Shown: positions 34,921-46,153, counted from the first letter of the stretch. The stretch: DNA of 64,000 nucleotides from Arachis hypogaea (GCF_003086295.3 NC_092052.1:79116687-79180686); one strand, 5' to 3'. The notes: generated by a model from the letters alone, not told the origin. Translations and numbers: made by a program.

Positions 34921-36200
34921 ATGGCGGATAAACTTGATAACGACCACGACTCTGATCTAGAAAATAGGACGCTGCATAAGAACGCAGACACTACACCAAA
35001 TGATACTTCTCAGCCAAATAAAGAAAAGAATTCGCCAAGCACAGAAATCATGGAGGCGCTTCAAGCTCAACAAGATCGTCTCAAACAGCTCGAAAAAGAG
35101 GTCGAGCATCAACGCGAAGCCGAGAGGGACCTACGAAGGGAAACCAGGCGACGCCGAGAATTAGAGGACAAGCTCCTAAAGCTTGAAGCCGATCTCAAAA
35201 CCAAGACTACCCGATCCAGTCATGAAGATAGCCCCCACAAAGATCAAGACCCATTCACCAAAGAGATCATGAAAGCCAAAGTTCCAAAAGACTTCAAAGC
35301 TCCCGACATGATCCCGTACAATGGCACATCAGATCCAAGCCATCATTTCAGCAATTTTAGAAGCAGAATGTATCTCACCGATGCCTCGGATGCTGTTCGA
35401 TGCAAAGCCTTCCCAGCAACACTAACAAAAATAGCAATCAAGTGGTTCGACACTTTGCCCCCCAGATCCATTATAAATTTTGACGACTTGGCCAAGAAAT
35501 TTTTTGCCCGATTTTTCATCCAGAAGGACAAAGCCAAACACGCCCCAAGCCTCTTAGGAATCAAACAGGGAGATCAGAAGAATCTTCATAGCTACATGGA
35601 GAAGTTCAACAAGCATGCCTGGACATACAAAGCCTACCAACAGAAGCAGCCATTATAGGTCTCATCAATGGCCTGTGAGAAGGACCTTTTAATCACTCCA
35701 TATCAAAGAAACATCCAACATCTCTGAAAGAAGTGCAAGAACGAGCTGAGAAGTACATCAACATGGAGGAAAACTCTCGGCTAGGAGAGACCTCAAAATC
35801 CAAATTCTCTTACTCCTCCCTGGATAAGGAAAAAGAGTCCAAGAAAAAAGAAGATCAATACGGCGAGAAGCCTAAAAAATACAACAACTATACCCCTCTC
35901 CGGGTGTCTCTTGTGGATGTTTACCGAGAAGTATGCCATACTGAAAAGATACCACCACCTCGTCCCCTCAAAAGCAAGAAAGAAGGAGGAAATTAGACAG
36001 AATACTATGAATATCACCGAATCTACGGACATCCTACCAATGAATGCTTCGACTTGAAAAATGTTATTGAGAAATTGGTAAGAGAAGGATGACTAGATCG
36101 GTATTTAACCAACAAGTCGGATGAGCCTCGAAAAAGAAGATGGGACGAAGAGGCCGGATGAAGAGAACGACCACCTCACACCCCAGAGAGACACGTTCAC
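34921..36200 (+). pseudogene. RT6 gag
   Basis: Starts at ATG 34921 (MADKLDNDHDSD), shortly after the primer site. A strongly charged coiled coil (residues about 40-100) is followed by the gag core with VPKDFKAPDMIPYNGTSDP, CKAFPATLTKIAIKWFDTLPP and KKFFARFF. A frameshift near 35625 and a stop shortly after break it. The frame at 35733-35996 then carries NYTPLRVSLVDVYREV. A degenerate zinc-knuckle region YYEYHRIYGHPTNECF follows at about 36000-36050, with Tyr where RT3 has Cys. Stops at 35994, about 36090 and about 36160 separate it from the protease. Confidence 0.85.
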
Positions 36201-36890
36201 ATGATAAACGGAGGATTCACAGGAGGGGGGATCTCAAAATCATCTCGCAAAAGGCACCTCAAAGAAATATATCATGTTGAGGGAAGAGAAGGATCACCCG
36301 ACCTCCCTACAATTACTTTCACCCAAGAAGACGTGGCAGGCATCATCTCGGGAGATGACGATCCTATGGTCATCACTATCATATTGGCCAATGCAAATCT
36401 CCACTGCACACTGGTTGACAAAGGAAGCTCAGGGGATATTTTGTTTAAGCCCGCCTTTGATAAACTTGGCTTGCAGGAGAAAGAACTTAGAGCGTATCCA
36501 AACAGCTTGTTTGGACTCGGAGACACTCTAATTTAACCACTTGGATACATCTCACTACACACAACCTTCGGAAAAGGAACCCGATCAAGGACACTCAACA
36601 TAGACTATATTGTGGTCGATGTAAGTTTAGCCTACAATGCCCTGATAGGTCGGGCAACATTGAATCAGCTCACAGCAGTAGTTTCAACTCCGCATCTATG
36701 CATGAAATTCCCAACTCCAGAAAGGATTGCTACGATAAAAGGAGATCAGAAGATAGCGCGATGCTATTACAATGAAAGTCTGAACCTCAGAGGCAAAGGG
36801 GAAGAAATCCACACCATCGAACTCGGGGGAGTTCGAGATCGGGAAGAACTCCGTCCAGAACCTGAAGGCGAGATCGAAGAAGTCCAAATC
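36201..36890 (+). pseudogene. RT6 aspartic protease
   Basis: The frame includes SPDLPTITFTQEDV, then the active-site region TLVDKGSSGDILF. The Thr of the DTG catalytic motif is Lys, so activity is doubtful. A TAA stop at 36534-36536 splits it. Downstream AYNALIGRATLNQL, the flap and C-terminal motif of plant gypsy proteases, is intact. RT9 retains a normal DTG in the equivalent place. Confidence 0.82.
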
Positions 36891-38416
36891 GGAGATGACC
36901 AGGACAAAACAACAAATATCAGGGTAACCTTAAATGAGGACGTAAAGAAGCCCTTGATACAATTCCTAAGGGATAATGTCGACCTATTCGCATGGAGGGC
37001 TGCAGACATGCCGGGCATAGACCCCAAGCTAATGTGCCATAAACTGGCAGTATACCCAGGATCTCGGCCAATGCAACAGAAGCGTAGGAAGCTCGAACCG
37101 GAAAGATCCAAAGCTATGGAAGAATAGGTACAAGCTCTACTGGAGGCAGGATTCATAAGAGAAGTCAAGTACCCCCTATGGCTAGCCAATGTTGTCTTGG
37201 TGAAAAAATCAAATGGAAAATGGCGGATGTGCATTGATTACACCGACCTCAATAAAGCTTGCCCAAAAGATCCCTATCCACTCCCAAATATCGACACTCT
37301 AGTGGATGCCTCCTCTGGATATAAATACCTCTCGTTCATGGACGCTTATTCAGGATACAATCAAATCCCAATGTATCCACCTGATCAGAAAAAACCTCAT
37401 TCCTAATTCCTAAAGCAAATTACTACTATGTTGTCATGCCATTTGGACTAAAAAATGTAGGAGCTACCTACCAGAGATTGATGAAAAAATTCTTCGCAGA
37501 CCATATCGGGAAACTCATGGAGGTATATGTGGACGACATGTTGGTAAAAACACAAGGCGAGGAGACATTACTGTCTGACGTTGCCCAAGTGTTCGATACC
37601 CTCAGAAAGCATGACATGCGACTTAACCCTGCAAAGTACACATTTGCAGTAGAAGCTGGGAAATTCTTGGGTTTTATGCTAACATAACGAGGAATTGAGG
37701 CGAATCCAGATAAATGCCGGGCTATACTCGACATGAAAAGCCCAATCTATGTCAAAGAGGTACAACAACTCAATGGAAGACTGGCAGCCTTGTCCAGATT
37801 TTTAGCTGGATCAGCCAAAAGATCCCTCCCCTTCTATGCCACTCTAAGGAAAGGAAAGAAGTTTGAATGGACAACGGAGTGTGAACAGGCTTTCCAGGAT
37901 TTCAAAAGGTTCCTGGGACGACCACCTATTCTAACTCGACCATGGGAAGGAGAACCACTCGTACTGTACCTCGTAGTAGGAAATCGAGCAATGGCCTCAG
38001 CACTAGTTAGAGAAGATGAGAGTGGACAACAGCCTATCTACTTCATCAGCAAAGCCCTACAAGGGGCCGAGCTAAACTATCAAAAGATAGAAAAGTTCGC
38101 CTACGCTCTTATACTAACTTCTCGACGACTTCGACCATATTTTCGAGCTCACACGATCAAAGTCCGGACTAACCAGCCCATAAAAGGCATTCTACAGAAA
38201 ACAGATTTAGCCAGAAGAATTTTACAGTGGGCAGTCAAGCTATCTGAGTTCAACCTTCCATATGAAGCTCGGACGATGATCAAGTCCCAATATTTGGCCG
38301 ATTTCATTGCTGAGTACACTGACACTCTGAGAATTCCCACAGAATGGAATATCTATGTAGACGGCTCTTCAAACAAAACCGGAAGTGGCGCGAGCGTGAT
38401 AATAGAAAGCAATTAG
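36891..38416 (+). pseudogene. RT6 reverse transcriptase and RNase H
   Basis: RT motifs appear in order: LFAWRAADMPGIDP, ANVVLVKKSNGKWRMCIDY, SFMDAYSGYNQIPM, VMPFGLKNVGATYQ and the catalytic EVYVDDMLVKT (YVDD intact). Lesions are TAG at 37125, an extra A in the A run near 37390, and TAA at 37685. RNase H follows with LVLYLVVGNRAMASALV and QPIYFISKALQGAEL. At several of these stops RT3 has glutamine, so they are point changes in an otherwise conserved gene. Confidence 0.9.
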
Positions 38417-38790
38417 GGAACCCAAATCGAACTTTCCCTCAAATTCGGGTTCCCTGCTTCAAACAGCTAGGCCAAATATGAGGCACTACTAGCTGGTTTG
38501 AAGCTGGATAAGGAGGTTGGAGCTTAAAAGCTTATCATCTTCAGCGACTCACAAGTAGTCACCTCACAAATAGCAGGAGCTACCAAGCCAAGGATCCCAC
38601 CATGAAAAAGTACTTGGACAAAATCAGGGAACAGCTCGGATAACTCGGGGAATATGAGGTCCGCCACATACCTCAGGAATAGAATGTTCGAGCTGATGCA
38701 CTCTCAAAACTAGCCAGCACTAAATCAGGGGGCAACAATAGAAGCCTCATCCAGGAAATACTGCAAAACCGGTCAATCTCAGAAGAAGAC
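38330..38790 (+). pseudogene. RT6 second RNase H-like domain
   Basis: WNIYVDGSSNKTGSGASVII, AKYEALLAGL and IIFSDSQVVTSQIAG follow the first RNase H. This extra RNase H is a known mark of Tat-lineage elements. Stops: TAG 38414, TAG 38468, TAA near 38525, TAA near 38640 and TAG near 38680, plus a frameshift near 38580. RT3 has the same domain at about 46600-46960. Confidence 0.8.
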
Positions 38791-40059
38791 AAGGTCCTAG
38801 CCATAACAGGTCTGGATCAAGGATGGATGACTCCCATAATTAACTACCTCAAAACAGATACACTCCCTACAGATAAGAAGGAGGCGAAGAGATTAAAACG
38901 GGAGGCACAATACTACACCATCATAAACAATACTCTATACAAGAGAGGGATTTCAACACCACTGTTAAAATGTGTGCCGACTTCCAACACAAAGAAAATT
39001 TTAGAAGAAGTACATAGTGGCATCTGTGGCAACCATCTCGGAGCACGGGCTCTCGCCAAAAAAGTACTCCGAGCCAGATTCTATTGGCCGACTATACAAA
39101 AGAAAGCAACAAAGTTCGTAAAGATATGTCCACCATGTCAGAAACATGCTAATTTTTACATCGCCCCACCAGAGCACCTCATCAGCATAACCTCACCCTG
39201 GCCATTTGCAAAATGGGGACTCGACCTCCTTGGGCCCTTTCCTCAAGGATCTGGACAAGTCAAGTTTCTCATCGTAGGGGTAGACTATTTCACAAAATGG
39301 ATTGAGGCAGAGCCCCTAGCTAACGCCACTGCTCAAAGAAGTCAAAAATTCCTATATAGGAACATTGTCACAAGGTTTGGGGTTCCTTACTCCATTACCA
39401 CAGACAATGGCACTCAATTCACAGACGCAGGCTTTAGAAAATTGGTGGCCGACTTGAAAATAAAGCACCAATTCACTTCCGTAGAACACCCCCAGGCTAA
39501 TGGATAGGCAGAAGCCGCAAATAAAGTCATATTAGCCAGGCTAAAACGGAGATTACAGGATGCAAAGGGAGCCTGGGCTGAAGAACTTCCACAAGTCCTA
39601 TGGGCATATCGGACAACTCCACACTCCACTACAAGGGAATCACCTTTTCGACTGGCTTACAGAATGGAGGCAATGATCCCAGTGGAGGTCAAAGAAGGAT
39701 CCCCCAGAACGATCTACTACAGTGAAGAGGCCAACTCCCAACTTCAAAAGGAAGAGCTCGACCTACTTCCAGAAATCCGATAAAGAGCTCGGATCAGGGA
39801 GGAAGCGTTAAAACGTCGAATGGCCTCAAGGTACAACCAGAAGGTAGTACAGGAAAATTTTTCCAACAACGACCTCATCCTAATCCGAAATGATATCGGA
39901 ACAAGTCGACCAGGAGAGGGGAAGCTAGCAGCTAACTGGAAAGGACCCTACCGAGTCATAGAGGTACTCGGAAAAGGCTACTACAGGCTGTCCAAACTCG
40001 AGGGGCGAGAGCTACCAAGGTCATGGCACGCCTGCAACCTAAGAGGGTATTATAGTTAG
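38791..40059 (+). pseudogene. RT6 integrase
   Basis: The zinc-binding region GNHLGARALAKKVLRARFYW...CPPCQKHA is followed by the catalytic core: Asp in IVGVDYFTKWIEAEP, Asp in SITTDNGTQFTDAGF and Glu in the segment after SVEHPQANG. A TAG at 39505 falls inside that last motif; RT3 has Gln there. A TAA near 39781 is the only other break. The C-terminal motif GKLAANWKGPYRVIEVLGKG and the final LRGYYS are intact, and the stop is at 40057-40059. Confidence 0.9.
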
Positions 40060-40239
40060 GAGGTAATAAAGATCTTAGGTCAAGGTGCACTCTTTTTCCT
40101 AAGAAGGTTTTTTAACGAGGCACCAAGCCAAGATCTATAAACTACCTGACTTAGAAGGGTAAACACCCGCATGTATATATTTTCCAATTTGTCTACTTTC
40201 TATTTGGAATAAAACTTTTCAGATTTCTTCTACAAAGCC

Positions 40240-40421
40240 TCTCTATAGGTTGGCAAGATGAAAAACAAATCATCACCCGACCACGATGAAAATCGAATTC
40301 ATCGTTTGATTTTGACAAGGGTCGACAAAGTGAAAACCAAATTCACTGCTCGATCAAGACAAAGCTACAGGTCGGCAAGGTGATGATCAAACTCATCATT
40401 CGATCACGATAAAATCGACAA
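40240..40421 (+). repeat. Three degenerate ~60-70 bp repeats with small inverted repeats
   Basis: Units begin gttggcaagatg, ggtcgacaaagtg and ggtcggcaaggtg. Each contains a short palindromic core such as gtgaaaaccaaattcac or gatgaaaatcgaattcatc. They lie directly after integrase in RT6 and precede a second array. Confidence 0.65.
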
Positions 40422-40890
40422 AGTTATAAAAAAGTAATCCATAAGCTGAGGCCTGGCTAGCCCTGACTAAAAAATGGATTACTAATAACTTAAGAACGGA
40501 CCGACATGAAGAAGTCGGACCAATCGACCAAAGCAACAAAAAGTTATAAAAAGTAATCCATAGAAGGAAGCCTGACGAGGTCTGAGAAAAAATGGATTGC
40601 TATAACTTGGATGGACCGACATGGAGAAGTCAGATCAGATTGATCAAAATGACACAAAGTTATAAAAATTAATCCATAGAAAGAGGCCTGATCAGCCCTT
40701 ATCAAAAGTGGATTAATAGAAATAACTTAGAAGGGATCGACATGAAGAATTCGGCCCAAGCCGATCAAAAGCAACAGAGTTATAGAAAGTAAATCCATAA
40801 GAAGAGACTCGCGAGGTCCAACTAAGAATGGATTACTAAAAATAACTCGCAAGACTCAACGAAAGAAGTCGACCGACAGAAGACATGCAC
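40422..40890 (+). repeat. Four tandem ~120 bp hairpin-forming repeats
   Basis: Unit starts (agttata) are at 40422, 40542, 40658 and 40778, so spacings are 120, 116 and 120. Each unit has agttataaaaagtaatccat near its start and its approximate inverse atggattactaataactt about 50 bases later. Units 1-2 also have ccgacatgaagaagtcgg. Tandem arrays at this place, between pol and 3' LTR, are typical of Tat/Ogre elements. Confidence 0.85.
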
Positions 40891-41328
40891 TAGAAGGGAC
40901 ACAGCTCGACCCAAAGAAAGCCACGACCTCTCCCAAAATCGATTCACAAGTGTTTTATGAGAATACTAAAAAGAACAGTCAAACAAGGCTAGCCTCAAAA
41001 GGTCACTTCGACCAAAGCAGGAAATAAACCAACACAAAAGAAATAAAAAAAAGGGGTCGGCCAGAAAAAAGCTCCAACACTCTTAAGATTCTTGGAAGCC
41101 CCAAAAAGATTGCAAACAAAACACATCAAGAAGAAAAGCAAAGCTACTATAATCAACACTCAGAAGGCCACTCGAAGGTCGACCTCAAGAGTTCAAAGGC
41201 ATTTATTTTTCTAAATAAAGTTGCTAAGAAAAAAGCAACTACAAAATCATAGTCAAACAAACTACAAGCTACAGAAAATAGAGTTCAAAGACCCACAAAA
41301 CTGGGCCATTAAGATACAGAAGCAAAAA
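40891..41328. other. RT6 spacer between tandem repeats and antisense gene
   Basis: A-rich, non-coding. Together with the repeats it separates the convergent 3' ends of pol (+) and the antisense gene (-). No gene seen. Confidence 0.55.
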
Positions 41329-43282
41329 CTACAAAGGATTCAAAGATTCTCCAGTAGCGGCATCTCGAGGCGAAGGAGGAAGAGTCGCGAGGGGGACAGC
41401 GTCGACAGTCTCATCTGCCCGATTCAAGATCTGAACATCAGGATCCAACTCGGGGTGGCCGACCTCAGCTGTAGGCGTTGGAGAAGTCGGGTCAATAGAA
41501 GCCTTGGTGGATGGCACAGGAGGTGGGTCTATATCATCATCATCTTCATCCGGGGCAGGGACGATTTTCCCATTTTCCACAATATTGTCCAAACTGAAGA
41601 AAGACAGGTCAAGCTCGGGAGCAAGAACTCGGACCTGATCCTTTAAATTCTCATAAGCAGAAGTCACACTACCCACGAGATGACCCTGAAGCTCGGCATA
41701 ATCAGCCCGAGCGGATTCCAACCTCTCTCTGAGCTCTATCACCTCACCATAAGCCCGGACATAGCTATCCTTATGCATATGCGCCATCTCCTCAGCCAGG
41801 TTTCTAGAAGCCACCGTAGTAGTAGCCCAAGTCTTCTCACCTTCCAACTCTTTTTCCAGCTTAGCCAACTTCACCTCAAGCTCCTTCTTCAACCCCTTGA
41901 TCTGGTCGAATTCCGACTTGGCCTCCTCCGTAAAAGCCTTTGTCGCATGAACAGGAAGATCCTGGGCAGTTCGGAACAAGGCTGCTCCCATGTGTGCCAT
42001 CTTAATACTGCTTTGGGTAATGAAGTCCAGATAATAAAGAATGGATACATCATCAGTAGGAACAACACCATAAGGAGCAATTTGATGATCAACAAACCTC
42101 ACATCATCAAAATCAGGGGCGTCCAAATTAAAGGGCTCAATAGTCCTCTGTCTTTTTGGAGGAGGGCCAGCAGTGGGAGAAGAGGTAGCAGCTGAAGTTT
42201 GGGGAGGATCAACCAAATGAACTTGAGGAGTAGGAATCACCCTCCTCGGCCCAAAAGTGCTCAAGATTGGTTTCTTAGGAGGAACCTGAGAAGATCCTTC
42301 CCCACCAGCCTTAGCGGAGATGTTCTGGGCGGCTGTAGCTTTCCTTACCTTCTTAAAGGCCTTCATGGAATCATTAGTCTTCGCCATCTCTGAAAAAATA
42401 AAATGGGATCAGCAAAAGACAAGTTACAAATTGGAAGAAAAGGAACAAAATTAACAAAGACAAACAAGTAAAAAGAAGTCGACCACTACCTAGCTATGCT
42501 CGGAGAAGTGAGGGATCCACTAAAAACCTCTTAGTATCGAGATGAGGAGGTTACCCCCAATTCTCCTCCAACACATTCACAAAGGCCTGTTCGACCTCAT
42601 CTAGCATCTCCCACGAATATCTAGAGACTACAACATTCTTTTGCTAACATAAGGGGAAGGCAGGTTCATTATTTGACTCCAAGAAAAACGGCCAAGCTCC
42701 TTCAACAGATCAGACCTTAAAGTAATAATTCTTAAAGTCCCTAAAGGACTCATCATACATGGAAAAAGCTTTCTTTCCCTGGGCAGATCGGAAAGAAACC
42801 CAAAAAGCTTTCTTCTTTGAAGAAATCCCAGGCTTAGTCAAAACAAAGAGATAAAGAAAGAGGGTTTAAGAAGGCTTAACATTTAGTTCTTGACACAATA
42901 ATTGAAAGATCTTACTAAAGCCCCATGAGTTCAGATGAAGTTGGGATGGAGCTACATTACACGACCATAACAAATCGGTCTCGAAGGATGTAAAAGGAAT
43001 GGTAATGTTCATTTGGCTGAAAAAATAGTCATAAGCAAAAAAGAAGGGATGTTCCCCCTGGATCGGAGAAGGAAAACAAACCCTCTCATCAGGGTCAGGC
43101 GCTACCAACTCATAGTTCTTCTCTTGATCTCTACTACTACAGATCTGGTGATGCTTTCTAAGCTCTACACAGTATTCAGAATTAACCACGGAAACACACA
43201 TCAGGACGAGGGAGTCCAGCAAGTCAGACATGCCCTCGGGGACTTTGGAGGATGTCTCGATAATATTTTTGTGAGAAGACAT
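41329..43282 (-). pseudogene. RT6 antisense accessory gene, two coding exons
   Basis: Homologue of the gene at 19869-21639. Exon 1 runs 43282 to 42490 and exon 2 runs 42389 to 41329. Spliced length is 1854 bases, exactly 618 codons. Exon 1 shares IPFTSFETDLLWSCNVAPSQLHLNSW and TLFLYLFVLTKP...SFRSAQGKKAF with RT3 and stays in one frame throughout, broken only by five stops. Exon 2 is completely open: a nuclear-signal-like PPPKRQR near residue 345, a coiled coil LKKELEVKLAKLEKELEGE, then VRVLAPELDLSFFSLDNIV..GKIV, matching the RT3 C-terminal motif, and an acidic Pro-rich tail. Function unknown. It lies downstream of integrase and on the opposite strand, as in RT3. Confidence 0.78.
42390..42489 (-). 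other. Intron of the RT6 antisense gene
   Basis: On the minus strand, exon ...GCTAG, GTAGTGGTCG ... TTTTATTTTTTCAG, then AG ATG GCG AAG. Donor and acceptor match plant consensus. Length is 100 bases and phase is 1, as in RT3. Exon 2 alone starts with an ATG, so an unspliced or internal start product is also possible. Confidence 0.75.
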
Positions 43283-44354
43283 GGTCAACTAGTCCTACAG
43301 CAAGAAAAAGAAAAAAAGAATTACTAACCAAAGCAGCTCGGGAAAATCAAGAAATCAGCTCGGGCAAATCAAGAAATCAGCTTGGACAAATATGGATACA
43401 ACTCAGACTAAAATATACAACAGCAAAAGGAGACCCCAGGATTCACACCAAGGTCCAGGGGCATCCTTTGGAGGCAGTAACAGAGTAAGGACTCAGAAAA
43501 AATCTACAAGATTATATTCTGACATCTCTCAGCAAGAAAATAACCCTCTTTCAACAAGCGACACTCCAAAACCGAGAAAGAATAAAAAAGTCATCAAAAA
43601 TCGTCATCCTTTTACAAACTTATCAGCCAAGTGGAAATCATCAAAGGCGTAATCCTTTTCAGAATCAAGCAGTTCATAAGCCTCAAAATCAAAGGATACA
43701 ATCATAAACGATAACAAACATGCAAAACCCTAAATGCATCAACTACCAAGAAACAACGAAGGGTCCTACAAATTGAAGAAAGCCCTAAAACAGTGCACAT
43801 GGCAGAAACGATCAAACAGAGCAAGCAAAGAAAGATTCAAACTTTCCAACTTTTTCCAAGCAAAGATCAAAATTTTCACAAATATCCAAGCATAAAAAAG
43901 AATGACGTGAAAAGGAAAAAAGAGAAAGAAGACCCATCTGCAGCAAGGAGGAGACGATAAACGTTGAGAGAGTGAAGCAACAATGAAGCAAGCAAATCAG
44001 AACGACACCAGCAAGTCACCTCTCGAGCGAAAGGAAAAGGAAGCATGCAAGAACAAGAAAGGGTAAAGATAGAGTTAAAGTAAGCAAAGAGAAGAAAAAA
44101 CTGAAGCAAAGTCTTTTAGAAGTTCAAAATGAAATGCGAAAGAGGGAAACGGCAAAAAAGAGGAGTTAATGGGCATTAAGAACCCTCGCATGTTCCCAAG
44201 AAGAATACAAACAAAAAAATGCGCGTTGTAACCAAAGGGAGTAAAAGAAAAAATGCTTCACATTCAAGAAGCCTCAGCAAAAATAACCAAAAAGGGGTCG
44301 AAGTTTAGCAAAGACACGACCTCAAAAGAAAGACCGAAGCTCGGGCAGGGGCAC
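43283..44354 (-). other. RT6 region upstream of the antisense gene, with a candidate leader-intron acceptor
   Basis: Non-coding between the antisense gene start and the 3' LTR. Twelve bases before the ATG the minus strand reads a pyrimidine run, ttctttttttctttttc, then ttgctgtag (AG at 43296-43295), a textbook 3' splice site. A possible donor, gag|gtgacttgc, lies near 44019. The polypurine tract of RT6 (gggcaggggcac) is at 44343-44354. Confidence 0.5.
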
Positions 44355-44886
44355 TGTTCATGTCCTGGGTCGAGGTGTACGACCCGAACTGACTAAAGAC
44401 AAGTCGACTTAACTGTTCCGACCAGGATGACCCGACCTCTTTATAAAAGAGGTCGACCAAACCGCTACAGAGGCCCAAGAAGGCCCAGACAAAGGAACAC
44501 GGCCCAAATCTAAAGGCAGTCAAAGCCTAGAAAGATAAGGACGGTTCCCCTTAAAGATAAGATAACTCCACTCAAAGATAAGATAAGATAACTATCTTAT
44601 CTCCAGAAAGGTCACTCCACACCATTATAAATACACTGGAGCACCCAGGTATAACTCATACTCTGATTCTACAAAAAAACCTGCTTAATACCCTGGCTAA
44701 CTTAAGTATCAGAGTCCCTTGCAGGTACCACCACCCTCTGGTGATGAAGGATCAGCACCACCGCCAAGTTCAATAAGTCAGACACAGCGGCTCCGGCCAC
44801 CCTCCACAAGTCGAAGATATCAGCGCCGACCAGCACAGAAGATCTCATCTGAGATCGACTTACAGTTTCAGGTAACCCTCGGAACA
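44355..44886 (+). repeat. RT6 3' LTR
   Basis: 532 bases from TGTTCATGTCC to ...CTCGGAACA. TATA box TATAAATA at 44626-44633. It is the reference for the truncated 5' LTR; a few substitutions distinguish them (for example accaccaccctctgg against agcaccaccttccgg). Confidence 0.92.
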
Positions 44887-45028
44887 AAAACAAAAAATTA
44901 ACAAAAATGAGAAACAAAGTCTTAAACCCTACAAAAAACCAACAAACATACCAAAGACAAACATATTTACATATTCACAATAGCCAATAACATAACATCA
45001 TTGCAATTCCCCGGCAATGGCGCCATTT
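44887..45028 (-). other. RT4 leader and primer binding site
   Basis: The minus strand at 45025-45008 reads TGGCGCCATTGCCGGGGA, a tRNA-Asp-type primer site with one mismatch, three bases after the RT4 5' LTR end. The rest is A-rich leader. RT6 inserted 120 bases further on. This fixes RT4 on the minus strand. Confidence 0.8.
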
Positions 45029-46153
45029 TGATAGAAAGAATTCTTTGATGGTCTAGAATTTCTTTTATAGGAAAGAAATTTTTCGTTGTGAGTATAGCTC
45101 TAAACCAACAAACAATCCTCCCAATAAAAAATATTGGTTGTCACAAGTACAAACCCCAATAAAAAATTTTAACCGAAGTATTTAAACCTCGGGTCCTCTC
45201 ACAAGGAATTGCAATGAAGTGCTCAATTATTGGCTATGAAGATGCAAGGGGGTTTGATTTTCAGAAAAGGGGCAAGAAAAGTAAAGGAACAACTAATGAA
45301 AGCAGTTAATAAAAGAGAGATATCCTTGGCAAGAATTGAGAATCTAAGCTTTCTATCCCAGTCACTAATAATAATAATTAACAAGAATTTATCTTATTAC
45401 GTCATCCCCGACGATGGAAGAAGGTTTCATGTTATCTTCACACTCGAAGAAAATTTAATAAGACTAGCTAATCTCAATCCAAATGTCCTAATCAACTCAC
45501 TAAGTGGATTAGCAAGAGATTAGAGTTAATGGAAATCATACTAGCTAATAATTCTAGATCACCAACATAGTTGGGTCTTAATAACTTAAGATCACTTAGT
45601 TTTTCTTTCCAAGCCAAGAATGCTCAAAGATCTACTCTAAATCCCAACCAAGCATTTTGTCAAACACTTGGTGGGTATGAAAGGAAAATATAATAAATTG
45701 CCAAGGAAACAAGATCACCAACTGAAATCATCAATAGAACATCAAACATCAAATTTGCATTAAAAGAGATCCAAATCCAACAATAGTTCATCATCACAAA
45801 GGAAAGCATTAGGTGAAATTAATAAGAACACAAAGAGAAACAAAGGTGTAGAAACAAGAAATCATAATGGAAGTAAAATGAAGACCAGAATTGAACATGG
45901 ATCTATGATGCAAATAACCCTAGAACCCTAATTCTAGAGAGAAGAGGGAGCTTCTCTCTTTAGAAACTAAACTACATGATGCTATTCTTTAAACAATTGC
46001 TCCCCCTTTGCTCAATCTTCAATTCTACATGAAATACTCTCAGAAACGAGTTGGACTTGGGCCTGGGCCGCTCAGAAATCACCCCCAGCATTTTCACTTT
46101 AAGTGGGTCACGTGCGAGCACCGACGCGTACGCATGGGTCACGCGTACGCGTC
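45029..46153 (-). repeat. RT4 5' LTR, truncated
   Basis: Matches 23001-24125. About 400 bases of the LTR 5' end (including TGATAAACACC) are missing. It stops inside an acgcgtacgcgtc palindrome, where RT3 integrase sequence resumes. A 97-codon frame on the plus strand (45230-45523) also exists in the other LTR, but that follows from LTR identity. Confidence 0.88.

Larger units (their letters stand above)
34482..44886 (+). mobile_element. RT6: Tat-like Ty3/gypsy element, nearly complete
   Basis: Order: truncated 5' LTR, primer binding site, gag, protease, reverse transcriptase, RNase H, a second RNase H-like domain, integrase, tandem repeats, an antisense spliced gene and an intact 3' LTR. The dual RNase H, extra antisense gene and 3' tandem repeats are marks of the Tat lineage. 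It is inserted in RT4; the right flank is AAAAC. The coding regions carry a dozen or more stops and several frameshifts. Confidence 0.88.
23001..46153 (-). mobile_element. RT4: Athila-like non-autonomous element carrying RT5 and RT6
   Basis: A minus-strand element with 3' LTR 23001-24528, polypurine tract, 3' spacer, a reading frame at 26924-28743, then after nested insertions a leader with primer binding site and a truncated 5' LTR 45029-46153. It is inserted in the integrase gene of RT3. No pol gene of its own is visible. The part between the reading frame and the leader has been replaced by RT5 and RT6. The structure and tRNA-Asp-type primer site are Athila-like. Confidence 0.8.

Noticed and set aside
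41221..42195. Plus-strand frames of 141 and 171 codons
   Set aside because: They are opposite-strand shadows of exon 2 of the RT6 antisense gene, which has the homologue in RT3.
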